A stretch of DNA of 17,601 bases, taken from positions 1 to 17,601 of the forward strand of contig CAZISM010000110.1 of assembly GCA_964541895.1 (NCBI GenBank), given 5' to 3'. Positions 1-8,543 of this stretch are shown here, one piece after another. A program made the position numbers and the translations under genes. Below the pieces are notes generated by a model that saw only the letters and a list, made by a program, of their open reading frames with translations, was not told the origin of the DNA and ran no database searches. The DNA is from CAZISM01 sp964541895 (lineage in GTDB: Bacteria > Zhuqueibacterota > Zhuqueibacteria > Residuimicrobiales > Residuimicrobiaceae). Numbering within the stretch: position 1 is the first letter of the stretch; each line of letters begins with the position of its first letter.

Positions 1-1064
1 TGGACAAGAACGGCAACACGCTCTGGACCTATGACGCCGGCGCCATGCAGCCGTTCGCGACCGTTGCCGATCTGGATCAGGACGATATCGATGAAATACT
101 CGTCGGCGGACCGAAATTGGTGCTTTTCAAAGCTGATGGGACGGAGCTCTGGAGCGCACCTCTTGCCAAAAGCAACTCTCCGGTGGCCGGCGATATCAAC
201 GGCGACGGTCTGCCGGAAATAGTCGCCACTACCTCGGACGGTACCATAGCTGCCTTTACGGCGACCGGCAAAGAGCTGTGGCGGATCGCATTAAACCAGG
301 CTTTGAAAATACCATGCCTGGCAGATGTGGACGGCAATCGCAAATGGGATATCGTGGTGGGCGGTGACAGCTCGCTGTTCTGCATCGCCGGCAACGGCCA
401 GGTACTCTACAAGTGCGCTACGCCGGGCCAATCGTTATACGCTCCTGCTGTCGGCGATTTGAACGGCGATGGCAAGGAAGAAATTGTGAACCTGTCCAGA
501 ACCGATGAACAGGGATTTCTCAATGCCTATGGCGGCAAAGGAGAGTTGCTCTGGAGCGCCATAGTTTCGCGCGAGCCGGACTGGTGTCCCATCATAACCG
601 ATTTTGACTGTACCGGCCAACCCAGAATTCTGGCGCAAGCGGTTGACCCGCGCCAGCTCGCCCTTTACGATGCCCAGGGGCGACTGGTTCGAACCCTGGC
701 CACCACCGGCCGTGTCCTGCAGACCGCGGTGCCGGTTGATCTGGATGAGGACCAAAAGCCGGACCTGCTGCTGCACAGCGATCTTTCCTATCGGATGTGG
801 GCTATTGCCAACGACGGCCAGCCCCTCTGGTCTTATACGCCGGCCAGTTTAACATTGCCGGGAGCAAAAATTAAAGGCGGCGGCTCGCTGCTGGTGGCTG
901 ATATCGATCATGATGGCTTTCTGGATGTGATCGGCGGCGACGACGAGACCTGGCTCAACGCCGTAAAAACAGAAACACCGTGCGCACCCGGCCAGATCGT
1001 TAATGGCCAGTTTCACGGCGACTGCCGTCACAGTGGCAATTACATGAAAGTCATAAAAAAATGA
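1..1064 (+). CDS. FG-GAP/VCBS repeat beta-propeller protein, 5'-truncated by window
   Basis: The reading frame is open from the first bases of the window (codons from position 3) to TGA at 1062-1064, so the true start lies outside; the ATG at 45 is internal. About 354 residues are visible. Seven calcium-loop-like motifs of FG-GAP/VCBS type recur, including ADLDQDDIDE, GDINGDGLPE, GDLNGDGKEE, VDLDEDQKPD and ADIDHDGFLD. They alternate with blade strands of the type ATGKELW, GKGELLW and NDGQPLW, which is the pattern of a multi-bladed beta-propeller. The C-terminus carries FHGDCRHSGNY, resembling the strand that often closes or opens PQQ/VCBS propellers. Such proteins are normally secreted or surface-attached and bind glycans or partner proteins; no catalytic domain is visible. 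The gene overlaps the next by 4 bp (ATGA), so the two are probably co-translated. The family call is firm and the function is not. Confidence 0.85.
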   Translation, partial: DKNGNTLWTYDAGAMQPFATVADLDQDDIDEILVGGPKLVLFKADGTELWSAPLAKSNSPVAGDINGDGLPEIVATTSDGTIAAFTATGKELWRIALNQALKIPCLADVDGNRKWDIVVGGDSSLFCIAGNGQVLYKCATPGQSLYAPAVGDLNGDGKEEIVNLSRTDEQGFLNAYGGKGELLWSAIVSREPDWCPIITDFDCTGQPRILAQAVDPRQLALYDAQGRLVRTLATTGRVLQTAVPVDLDEDQKPDLLLHSDLSYRMWAIANDGQPLWSYTPASLTLPGAKIKGGGSLLVADIDHDGFLDVIGGDDETWLNAVKTETPCAPGQIVNGQFHGDCRHSGNYMKVIKK

Positions 1065-4000
1065 GCAAATCAAAACGCTGGTGTTTCATTATAGTCTGGT
1101 GCCTGTCGGCGGCGTTACCGCTGCAGGCCATGAAAATCGAATGGACGCGCATGACGGCGCGCTGGCCGGTTGAAACCATGCCGACTGTGATCGACATCGG
1201 CCGGGACGGTCAATCTGAAATTTTGACCATCAACCGCAATGGCCAGCTTCTGCTTTGGGATCTGTCGGGAAAACCGATCGGCGCGGGGCAGGATGGCTGC
1301 GTGCTGCAGCTGCCTGAAGGACGATGGACCTCGCCGATGGTTATGGCCGAAGGGAAGCAACATCAATTGCTGCTGACCTGCAGCGTGGAAGGATTGTTGG
1401 TGGCCATCGATGAAACCTTTCACATCAAATGGCAAGTCAGGCTGGCCGGCCAAACCACCTGGGGACGCGCGATTCCGCTGGTTGTGACCAGCCGGGGAGA
1501 TGAGCAAATTCTCATCAACGATCTCAGCGGCGCGGTTACCAGCTACAGTCTGGAGGGAAGGAAAAACTGGAGCACGGTTTGCCGGCAGGGCGGCGGCCGC
1601 GCACCGCTGGCGTTGCTTTATGAGCAAGGGCCAACCCCGCTCATTCTGGTGCCTGGCGGAAAGACTCTGCTGGCTCTGAACCTAAAGGGAGAGGAACAGT
1701 GGCAAGCCCGACTGGACGCGGATATTTCCACACAGCCCCTGGTGTCGAGCGTGAGCGGCTCCCGGCGTATTTTTTGTGGTACCAAAAGCGGGTCGCTGTA
1801 CGCTTTTTCTGCGCGCGGTGATTCGCTCTGGCGCAGTTCCATCGGCGACGAAGTCAATCTGTTCATGACCGAAATGGCGCGAAAGAAACAGGAACCGCTG
1901 CTGTTATGCACCGGCTTGTGGGGTAATCTCTTTGCCATCGATTATTCCGGCCGGCGCGTCTGGACGAGCTGTTTTCGCTCCAAAACCCGTTCCAAGCCGG
2001 TGTTGTACGACGCCAATCAGGACGGTGTGCCGGACATTCTCGTGGCCGCCTTTAATCAACACCTGTACGCCTTTGACCAGAACGGCAACATGATCGATGA
2101 CGTTCGTCTCTGTGGTACGGCCAGCAATTCACCCCTGCTTATTAAGGATGGCAAAGCCAGGCGCACCGATGTTCTGGTGACGACGTCGGCGTTGCTGGAA
2201 TACCGCTTGCGTGCAGCCAGAGCCGAATCGCAATACGGCGCGCCGGCGCAGGTCAGCCACATCACCATCGAGCGCCTGCCGGCGCGAGCAGGCCATCCTG
2301 TCGGCGCTCACATTCGCAATCCTGAAGGCGCACTCGTGCAGGTGAACCTGCAGGCGACCGATCTGCACGGCAAAAGGATGCTGCAGGGAGCACTCTCGGC
2401 CCGCACCAGCTTTGCGCTCACCCTGCCGGCCGCCCTGTCATCAGACCAATGGTCCATCCGGGTGCAGGCGAACGATGTTTCCGGTCGCCCGGTAGCCGAC
2501 GCTAACTGGCAGCACCATCCGCAGGTGGAAGAGACAGTGTCGGCCGGCCAGCCCGCTGACTGGCGCTGGTGGTCTGCCCACCCTTATCGGCGCTTCGATG
2601 AAACGAAGCTGCAGGCCACCCCTGACATGGAGCAGGAGCGGTCGAATTCGGTTAAAGTCCATAATCTGTACCAGGGCGAAATCGATCAGGCTGCCTTTAT
2701 CGTGGCATCGTCCAGCGACAAAACCATTCGCGCCAGAGTGATCGTGCCGGCACTGCAGGATTCATCCGCCAGGCCTTTCACCGGCTCGTTGACGGTTCGT
2801 CAGGTCATTCCCACCGGCACTGTAAACGGCGAAACCGTTGGTGATGCCTTGCCCGAGATCGGCGACGCCGGGGTGATCACCGTGCCGCCGCAAACGGCTG
2901 TCAAGCTTTGGCTGACGGTGGCAACGTTGAATGCCGCCCCGGGCCTCTATCGCAGCTGCATAAACGTGATCTCTTTGCACAAAGATCCGGACACGCTCAA
3001 AATTCCCCTGCAGGTGCAGGTTCTCGATCTGGCCATGCCCAAGCCATACGCGCTGACTCTTTGCACCTGGGATTATGTGCCCAACCAATGGTTCAAGGAC
3101 TCTGCGCCTGTTACATTGGACGATATGACCAGCCACGGCGTCAATGTGTTTCCGCGCAGTTCCTGTATCCCTCCCGGTACCGTACAGCCAAACGGCGAAC
3201 TGGTTATAGACTGGTCGGTTCTGGACAGCGAGCTGGACCGTTTACATGACCGCGGCACGATTCTGTTTCAACTTGTCCATCCGCCGTTGACCTTTTCCGG
3301 CGCAGTCAGCGACAGCGAAAAGCGCAAAATGGAGCTGCGCTATTTGCACTCGTTTCGCGATCACCTGTTGGCAAAGGGGCGGGACTACAACCACTATGGT
3401 TTTTATCCGCTCGATGAACCCGGACTCCATTACGGCAAGAACGTGCCGATCCTTGTCGATGCGGCCACGCTGTTGCGCGAAGCAGATCCTCAATTCAGAG
3501 TGTACACCGATCCTGTGCCAGGGCTATGCCGGCAGGATTTTGAACAGATCTACCCGCTGCTGGATATCTGGTGTCCGAACATGCGCCTGGTGAGCGGCCT
3601 GGCCTCCGGGGATCCGCGCATGCAAAAAATAATGCAATCCGGGAAACCGGTCTGGTCCTACGAATGCGTCTCCCAGCCCAAATCCCTGTCGCCGTTGTGT
3701 TATAACCGCGCCAATGCCTGGAGAGCAAAATTTTTTGGTCTCGACGGGATCGGTTTCTGGACGCACAGCACCACGCCGTTCGATATCTGGTTCACGGGTA
3801 AAACCCTGGACGACGAGTATGCTCTGGTGTATCCGGGACAGAAACCGGTCGCCAGTGTGCGTTGGGAAGCGGTTCGGGATGGCCTGGAGGATATCACCGC
3901 GCTCGCTCTTTTGCAGGAAAAAATCAAAAAGCAGCAGCAAAACAAAAACGCCGCCAAACTGGTGAGCGAAGCGATGCAGATCGTTCGACGCTCCATGGTC

Positions 4001-4159
4001 GATGTCGTGGAATTGTCGGACGGCGCTTTTGTCGAAAGCCGTGATTATCTGGCCGCAGGCGATCGTTTGATTGACCACACAGACAGCGATGTGAACCTGT
4101 TCGATCATTATCGCGCCGAGGTGGCGCGATTGACCAGGGCCCTGGATGCGATTCGCTGA
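1061..4159 (+). CDS. secreted PQQ-like beta-propeller fused to GH123/DUF4091-type glycosidase
   Basis: The protein has 1032 residues. A Sec signal peptide covers about residues 1-23 (basic MSKSKR, hydrophobic core, LQA cleavage site). Residues about 30-375 form a PQQ/BamB-like propeller with repeated blade strands such as GQLLLWDLSG, GSLYAFSARGDSLW and GNLFAIDYSGRRVW. An Ig-like stretch (about 395-490) and a beta-sandwich (about 500-660) follow. The C-terminal part from about 665 is a TIM-barrel of the GH123 type: FYPLDEPG places an Asp-Glu pair at D785-E786, which in GH123 enzymes carries out substrate-assisted cleavage of N-acetylgalactosaminides. The DUF4091 signature closes it (residues about 884-960: GFW, YALVYPG, R-x-E-A-x-RDGLED). 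A lysine/glutamine-rich tail follows. Substrate specificity is inferred from the family only. The start overlaps the stop of the previous propeller gene by ATGA. The domain fusion is unusual and could anchor or target the hydrolase. Confidence 0.85.
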   Translation: MSKSKRWCFIIVWCLSAALPLQAMKIEWTRMTARWPVETMPTVIDIGRDGQSEILTINRNGQLLLWDLSGKPIGAGQDGCVLQLPEGRWTSPMVMAEGKQHQLLLTCSVEGLLVAIDETFHIKWQVRLAGQTTWGRAIPLVVTSRGDEQILINDLSGAVTSYSLEGRKNWSTVCRQGGGRAPLALLYEQGPTPLILVPGGKTLLALNLKGEEQWQARLDADISTQPLVSSVSGSRRIFCGTKSGSLYAFSARGDSLWRSSIGDEVNLFMTEMARKKQEPLLLCTGLWGNLFAIDYSGRRVWTSCFRSKTRSKPVLYDANQDGVPDILVAAFNQHLYAFDQNGNMIDDVRLCGTASNSPLLIKDGKARRTDVLVTTSALLEYRLRAARAESQYGAPAQVSHITIERLPARAGHPVGAHIRNPEGALVQVNLQATDLHGKRMLQGALSARTSFALTLPAALSSDQWSIRVQANDVSGRPVADANWQHHPQVEETVSAGQPADWRWWSAHPYRRFDETKLQATPDMEQERSNSVKVHNLYQGEIDQAAFIVASSSDKTIRARVIVPALQDSSARPFTGSLTVRQVIPTGTVNGETVGDALPEIGDAGVITVPPQTAVKLWLTVATLNAAPGLYRSCINVISLHKDPDTLKIPLQVQVLDLAMPKPYALTLCTWDYVPNQWFKDSAPVTLDDMTSHGVNVFPRSSCIPPGTVQPNGELVIDWSVLDSELDRLHDRGTILFQLVHPPLTFSGAVSDSEKRKMELRYLHSFRDHLLAKGRDYNHYGFYPLDEPGLHYGKNVPILVDAATLLREADPQFRVYTDPVPGLCRQDFEQIYPLLDIWCPNMRLVSGLASGDPRMQKIMQSGKPVWSYECVSQPKSLSPLCYNRANAWRAKFFGLDGIGFWTHSTTPFDIWFTGKTLDDEYALVYPGQKPVASVRWEAVRDGLEDITALALLQEKIKKQQQNKNAAKLVSEAMQIVRRSMVDVVELSDGAFVESRDYLAAGDRLIDHTDSDVNLFDHYRAEVARLTRALDAIR

Positions 4160-4201
4160 GTGCAGAGAGGTATTTTCCATGGTTATGTAACAGTCAGATG
4201 C

Positions 4202-4208
4202 GGAGGAG
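4202..4208 (+). promoter_or_regulatory. Shine-Dalgarno site deciding the start of the 4215 gene
   Basis: GGAGGAG sits directly against an ATG at 4209, too close to serve it. The in-frame ATGs at 4215 and 4218 lie 6 and 9 bases downstream of the site, so one of them is the likely true start. The 4215 start is chosen here. Confidence 0.6.
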
Positions 4209-4214
4209 ATGAAC

Positions 4215-5939
4215 ATGATGGTCAAAATGTTATCAAGAGGTATACGGGCCGGGTGGATGCTGTTGGGGATCGTCGCTGCAAGCGTCGCGGCCGAGGTGCC
4301 GAAAATGATCTGCTACTCGGTCCAGCCCAATACTTATTTATCCGATCGTGCCGCTGAAATTGCGAAAATTTATGACGGTTTTTATTTTACCATCGGCTCC
4401 TGGGAAACCGGGCCGGAGCAGTTTCTGGGCATGAACGGCCGGCCGCCGCGTGATGCCCAGTGGCTGAACCTGGCGGGAAAAAATCTCGCCGCGCTGCGCA
4501 AGGCCGGCGTCACGGAGAATTTTTTAACCGTCTATTTCGGCCAGGATGACGCGTGGCCTTCGCCGACCACGTTGCTCTCCGCCGAGTACTCGCGCAAGAT
4601 GGCCGACTGCTTTGCAGCCGTAGCCAAAACGGCACGCGGCCTGCAATTCCGCGGTCTCTGCATCGACGTGGAATATCCTTATCCGAGATACAACATCGAT
4701 CATCCGATCTATACCTATGAAGGCTATACGGTTGAGGATATTTTAAAAGCAGCGAAACAGCAGGGCCGTATGACTATGGCGGCCGTTCTCGATCAATTTC
4801 CGCAAGCGGCCATCATTATGCTGCCTGGTGAAATCCGGGTCCGGCCGATCTGTCGCGAATATCAACTCGGTCTGCTGGAAGTCATGGCGGAACGAAATGC
4901 ACCCGGCGGCATGCATCTGGGAACAGAATTCACCTATAGTATGAGCGACCCCATTACCGATCTCCTGACCGCCAGAGCGCAGGATGTCAGCATGGCGACC
5001 CTGGTATCAAGCCATGTGCTCGCCTACTGGAAGGAAAAATGCACCATAGCCCCCGGTGTCTGGCCATTACAAATGGTTGAAACCGGCAGCACGATATATC
5101 CCATTCGCTCGTGGAAAGAAGAAATAGCGGAATTGCGCACTCTATTGATTCATCTGCGATCGGTCGGCAAAAAATATATCTGGTCTTATAGCGGCAATCC
5201 ATGCTGGTATCTGCACACACCCGCTCTGGAGAAAAAATACGGCCTGAAAAAACAGAACCTGGTTCGTCCGGATGTTGACTTGAAGGATTGGCATCGCATT
5301 CTGCAGGAGCGTATCACCGTTACCTCAGGCCCCATGTTGAAATATATAGATTACATCAAGGCGTACGATCGCGGCGAAATAAGTGATGAACGAATGTGCG
5401 ATCTGTTCGGAACGCCAGGCAACTGGTGGGTGCTGGGTCCATTGGGCAATCCGCGCACAAGGCCGCAATATGCCGCCACGCAAGCGTTCCTTGAACCGAT
5501 CAACCCCGACGTCATTTGGCATGGCAAAAAAGGCGTGGTGCGCTGGTTCGATTATGCCAATATGGATCCCAGAGGAATCACCGGTTGCCGAACCATTTTT
5601 GATAATCGAGACCACGATGATGCGGCCTGTCATTTTGTCAGCTATATCTACTCTGACTCGGAACAGCAAGGTTATCTTCATTATGGCTGGGACGACGGCC
5701 TGATCGTGTATCTCGATAGGGAGCAGATTGTTGACGAATCCGATTATTCCGCTCGTGGGCACGGCTGGAGGTTTCAGGATCGCTATGCGTTTGAAAAGCG
5801 GGTGCCGGTTACAATCAAAAAAGGCAAATCCCAGTTGTCCTTGCACTCTTTGAATTCGCATGGGGGATGGATGTTTTCCGTACGATTTACGGATGCAGAT
5901 GGTTACCCGTTGTCCGGTCTTCATTTTGATGTCAAATAA
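4215..5939 (+). CDS. secreted protein of unrecognised family, putative TIM-barrel glycosidase with C-terminal beta-sandwich
   Basis: I do not recognise a named family. From the 4215 start it has 574 residues. It begins with a signal peptide: basic MMVKMLSRGIR, a hydrophobic core, and probable cleavage after SVAA near residue 25. The body has alternating strand/helix character, and GLCIDVEYPY (D151, E153) looks like the strand-end acidic pair of a barrel hydrolase. FTYSMSDP and KYIWSYSGNPCWY also look like barrel strand ends. Residues about 460-574 resemble a PA14-like or jelly-roll sandwich, with DDGLIVYLDREQIVDESDY (from D493) followed by VTIKKGKSQLSLHS. The same DDG-x-x-x-aromatic-L pattern recurs in the 8666 gene. 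It lies 55 bp after the propeller-GH123 gene and upstream of the PL22-like gene, so a role in extracytoplasmic glycan breakdown is inferred from context. It could be a non-catalytic carbohydrate-binding protein. Confidence 0.75.
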   Translation: MMVKMLSRGIRAGWMLLGIVAASVAAEVPKMICYSVQPNTYLSDRAAEIAKIYDGFYFTIGSWETGPEQFLGMNGRPPRDAQWLNLAGKNLAALRKAGVTENFLTVYFGQDDAWPSPTTLLSAEYSRKMADCFAAVAKTARGLQFRGLCIDVEYPYPRYNIDHPIYTYEGYTVEDILKAAKQQGRMTMAAVLDQFPQAAIIMLPGEIRVRPICREYQLGLLEVMAERNAPGGMHLGTEFTYSMSDPITDLLTARAQDVSMATLVSSHVLAYWKEKCTIAPGVWPLQMVETGSTIYPIRSWKEEIAELRTLLIHLRSVGKKYIWSYSGNPCWYLHTPALEKKYGLKKQNLVRPDVDLKDWHRILQERITVTSGPMLKYIDYIKAYDRGEISDERMCDLFGTPGNWWVLGPLGNPRTRPQYAATQAFLEPINPDVIWHGKKGVVRWFDYANMDPRGITGCRTIFDNRDHDDAACHFVSYIYSDSEQQGYLHYGWDDGLIVYLDREQIVDESDYSARGHGWRFQDRYAFEKRVPVTIKKGKSQLSLHSLNSHGGWMFSVRFTDADGYPLSGLHFDVK

Positions 5940-5974
5940 TCCACTATGCAACGTGGAGCGATGAAAACGTGCCG

Positions 5975-6042
5975 GGACGGTCTTGCCGAGCTGTTTCAGG
6001 CTTTCAATTGATCAGGCAGTGAACATCCCGGCAAGGCTGTCC
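5975..6042 (+). repeat. long imperfect inverted repeat in the 5940-6094 intergenic gap
   Basis: Arm 5975-5990 (GGACGGTCTTGCCGAG) pairs with arm 6027-6042 (CCCGGCAAGGCTGTCC). There are 13 Watson-Crick pairs, two G-U pairs and one A-C mismatch, around a 36-nt loop. No T-run follows, so it is not a standard intrinsic terminator. It could be an RNA processing or stabilising hairpin between co-transcribed genes, or a protein-binding dyad. The rest of this gap holds no gene I can support. Confidence 0.55.
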
Positions 6043-6094
6043 ATTCGGGCATACCGTGATTGTTCGTTGTAAAAAAATATCATGGAGGTAATGG

Positions 6095-7288
6095 ATGCTC
6101 AGCCATTTGAATGCGTGTATAGCGTTGTTGTTGGTTGTGCTGTTTACGGGAGCGCAGGCGGCGGATTCCGCCCGGCCGGCCGAATGGTTCGGCACCATGT
6201 TTCCCGCCGAATACAAAGCGGTAGTGGACCCGGTGACCAAACATCCTGTCCGCTTTATTACCACCGCCAAAGGATCAGACCGCGCTTTTTATTATACCCA
6301 CAACTGTTGTCTGCCGGACGGCTCTCTGTTGGTTTTTTCCTCGGATCGCAGCGGCCAGGGAGAATACTGGGGCTATGTTACGGCAACGGGTGAACTGGTC
6401 CGTTTGCAGCCCAAAGACACTCCTACAGCCAGCCTCGCCGTTGTTTCACGCCGTGGTAACCGGATGTACGTGGCGCGCGAGCGCGCCGTGTATGAATGGA
6501 TGATCGACGTGCAGGTGAGCGGTAAGACGCAGGTTAAAATCCGCGAACGCAAGATCGGCGATGTGCCGCCCGGGCTTTCGTTGCGCGAAGCGCTAACGGA
6601 AAATTCCAGTGGCACCTTTCTCAGTCTTTCCTGTAACGGCCCGGCCGATAAATATACCATAGCGGTCATGGATATCCAGACCGGCGCGGTTCGGCCCCTT
6701 TATGAAACCAGAGAAGGATTCTCCCATGTTCAGTTCAGCCATAATCGGCCGGAGCTGATCATGTTTGCCGGCGACGGCTATTATCAGCGCATGTGGCTGG
6801 TGGATTTTTCCGGCAAAGGCCCGTGGAAGTTGCACCGTCAGCTCCCGGGCGAACTCGTCACTCATGAGTGCTGGTGGGTTGGCGATTTGGTGACCTTTTG
6901 CGGCGGGTATGAAAAAGATGGTTTCAAGGTGGAGTCTCATCTAAAGATTGTCAACATCCTTACCCAGGAAACCCGCATCATCGGCGCCGGCGCTTACTGG
7001 CCGAAAGGCACCGCCTCGGAAGTGGCTGAACTCAACTGGTGGCATGCCTGTGGCGATCCGACCGGCCGCTGGGTGGCTGGTGACAACTGGCACGGCGGGA
7101 TCGCTATTTTTGATGCTCAGACTACGCAAAAACGGCTCTTGACCACCGGTCACCGCCACTATGGCCGCGGCACGCACCCCGAAGTTGGCTGGGACACGCA
7201 GGGCAAATATGTAATTTTCGGCTCTGAATATTTCGGGAACCCGGATGTTTGCATCGCTGACATCCCAACGGATTGGAGTAAAGAATGA
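6095..7288 (+). CDS. secreted PL22-like beta-propeller (oligogalacturonate lyase-like)
   Basis: The protein has 397 residues; ATG at 6095 has GGAGG at 6084-6088, six bases upstream. The Sec signal is residues 1-22 (GAQA|AD). The order of motifs matches the PL22 oligogalacturonide lyase propeller: HPVRFITTAKGSDRAFYYTH, then PDGSLLVFSSDRSG, then THECWW (H257), NWWHACGDPTG (H317), and RGTHPEVGWD (H361) before GKYVIFGSEYFGNPDV. PL22 enzymes split unsaturated digalacturonate by beta-elimination with a Mn2+ ion held by histidines and a glutamine. Here the usual HPH near the C-terminus reads HPE, and arginine (R358) stands three residues before H361, where I recall glutamine. Most characterised PL22 enzymes are cytoplasmic, so a secreted form is atypical. 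Activity on pectin fragments is possible but not certain; a non-enzymatic TolB-like propeller is the alternative. The stop overlaps the next start by ATGA. Confidence 0.75.
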   Translation: MLSHLNACIALLLVVLFTGAQAADSARPAEWFGTMFPAEYKAVVDPVTKHPVRFITTAKGSDRAFYYTHNCCLPDGSLLVFSSDRSGQGEYWGYVTATGELVRLQPKDTPTASLAVVSRRGNRMYVARERAVYEWMIDVQVSGKTQVKIRERKIGDVPPGLSLREALTENSSGTFLSLSCNGPADKYTIAVMDIQTGAVRPLYETREGFSHVQFSHNRPELIMFAGDGYYQRMWLVDFSGKGPWKLHRQLPGELVTHECWWVGDLVTFCGGYEKDGFKVESHLKIVNILTQETRIIGAGAYWPKGTASEVAELNWWHACGDPTGRWVAGDNWHGGIAIFDAQTTQKRLLTTGHRHYGRGTHPEVGWDTQGKYVIFGSEYFGNPDVCIADIPTDWSKE

Positions 7289-8511
7289 GACTATTCATTT
7301 CGATTGCCATGGTCGGTGCTCTGCTTGTTTCGCTGAGCTGTTGCACAAACGGCAGCAGAGATAACAAAGCCGTGGGTTACGACGACGACGGCATGTTGCT
7401 GGTCAACGGGCAGCGCACCTTCATCATTGGGTCTTATTATCTGCCGAAATCAGCGGAGCCGTACAAAGCCCTGGCCCAAGCCGGCTATAATCTGATCCGA
7501 GTCAATGCCGATAGCGCCGATCTCGACCAGGCTCGCGCCGCCGGCCTGAAAACCTGGATCAGCATCGGCTCGCTGCAAAATCAGGACACGCCGCAGGGAC
7601 TACAAGCCTATGTGGAAAAGGTCCGCTCTTTCAAGGATCATCCCGCCCTTTTAATCTGGGAGACCGAGGACGAACCGGCCTGGCGCTGGAATACCGCCCA
7701 GCGCCGTGTCGAGCCGGATATGATGATCAAAAGCTATAATGCCATCAAACAGGAAGATCCGAACCATCTGGTCTATGTCAATCATGCGCCCACCAATCTT
7801 GTCTCCACGCTGCAGCTGTACAACAGCGGTTTGGACATCGCCGCCTGCGATATCTACCCGGTGATCCCCAGAGGTATTAGGATCACCTACGCGCTTTTTC
7901 CCGACGGCCTGCAGGGCGATATGCTCAATACCTACATCAGTCAGGTAGGTGATTATGCCGACAAAATGCGGCAAGTGACCGGCCCTCATCGTCCGCTGTT
8001 CATGGTGCTCCAGGGATTTTCCTGGGAGATGCTGCGAGAGGCCGGCGATCGCGATACCGCCATGGTGCGATACCCCACGTTTCAGGAATCCCGTTTCATG
8101 GCCTATCACTCCATCATCCATGGCGCCAACGGCATCGTCTATTGGGGCACAGCCTATACCCCTGCCACCGCGCCTTTTCTGCACGACCTGAACCGGGTGA
8201 CCCAGGAACTGGCCGGCTTGCAGGCTGTGCTGGCAGCACGGGCCGGAAAAGTGAACATTGAGTTAAAGTATCATGAATTGGGCTTTTCCGTGGATCGGGG
8301 GATCGAAGTACTGGTTAAAGAGGGATCAGACGCGCTTTTCCTGATTACAGCCAATGCAGACAAAAACCCGGCCAAAGCGACGCTGGCCGGCCTGGCCGAT
8401 TATCAGCGCGCGATCGTACTCTTTGAAAATCGCCAACTCAGAATTGAAAATGGCGCCATGACCGATCAGTACGCGCCGTTCGACGTCCATGTTTACAAAC
8501 TGGAAAAATAA
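7285..8511 (+). CDS. GH-like TIM-barrel protein, secreted or lipoprotein
   Basis: The protein has 408 residues and starts with ATG overlapping the upstream stop (ATGA), which implies translational coupling with the PL22-like gene. The N-terminus MRLFISIAMVGALLVSLSCC is a signal peptide with a weak lipobox (LSCC), so lipid attachment is possible. After a short GMLLVNGQRTFIIGSYYLP strand, the fold reads as a GH2/GH5-type (alpha/beta)8 barrel: YNLIRVNAD, AAGLKTWISIGS and HPALLIWETEDEPAW. In this last motif E130 aligns with the acid/base glutamate of the NEP motif in clan GH-A enzymes. DIAACDIYPV, RPLFMVLQGFSW and HGANGIVYWGTAY follow as later strands. The C-terminal 80 residues form a beta-sandwich like those that pack against such barrels. 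No glutamate obviously takes the nucleophile position, since QGFSW stands where many relatives carry E. The substrate is unknown. Confidence 0.78.
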   Translation: MRLFISIAMVGALLVSLSCCTNGSRDNKAVGYDDDGMLLVNGQRTFIIGSYYLPKSAEPYKALAQAGYNLIRVNADSADLDQARAAGLKTWISIGSLQNQDTPQGLQAYVEKVRSFKDHPALLIWETEDEPAWRWNTAQRRVEPDMMIKSYNAIKQEDPNHLVYVNHAPTNLVSTLQLYNSGLDIAACDIYPVIPRGIRITYALFPDGLQGDMLNTYISQVGDYADKMRQVTGPHRPLFMVLQGFSWEMLREAGDRDTAMVRYPTFQESRFMAYHSIIHGANGIVYWGTAYTPATAPFLHDLNRVTQELAGLQAVLAARAGKVNIELKYHELGFSVDRGIEVLVKEGSDALFLITANADKNPAKATLAGLADYQRAIVLFENRQLRIENGAMTDQYAPFDVHVYKLEK

Positions 8512-8543
8512 GCCCATGGCAAATACACGGAGGATTGTGACCC

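Noticed and set aside
3524..4225. 233-codon minus-strand open frame
   Set aside because: It is antisense to the DUF4091 part of the propeller-GH123 gene, which is clearly coding. It has no recognisable domain or ribosome site.
5946..6011. 21-codon ORF in the gap before the PL22-like gene
   Set aside because: It is very short, has no ribosome site, and overlaps the arm of the inverted repeat.
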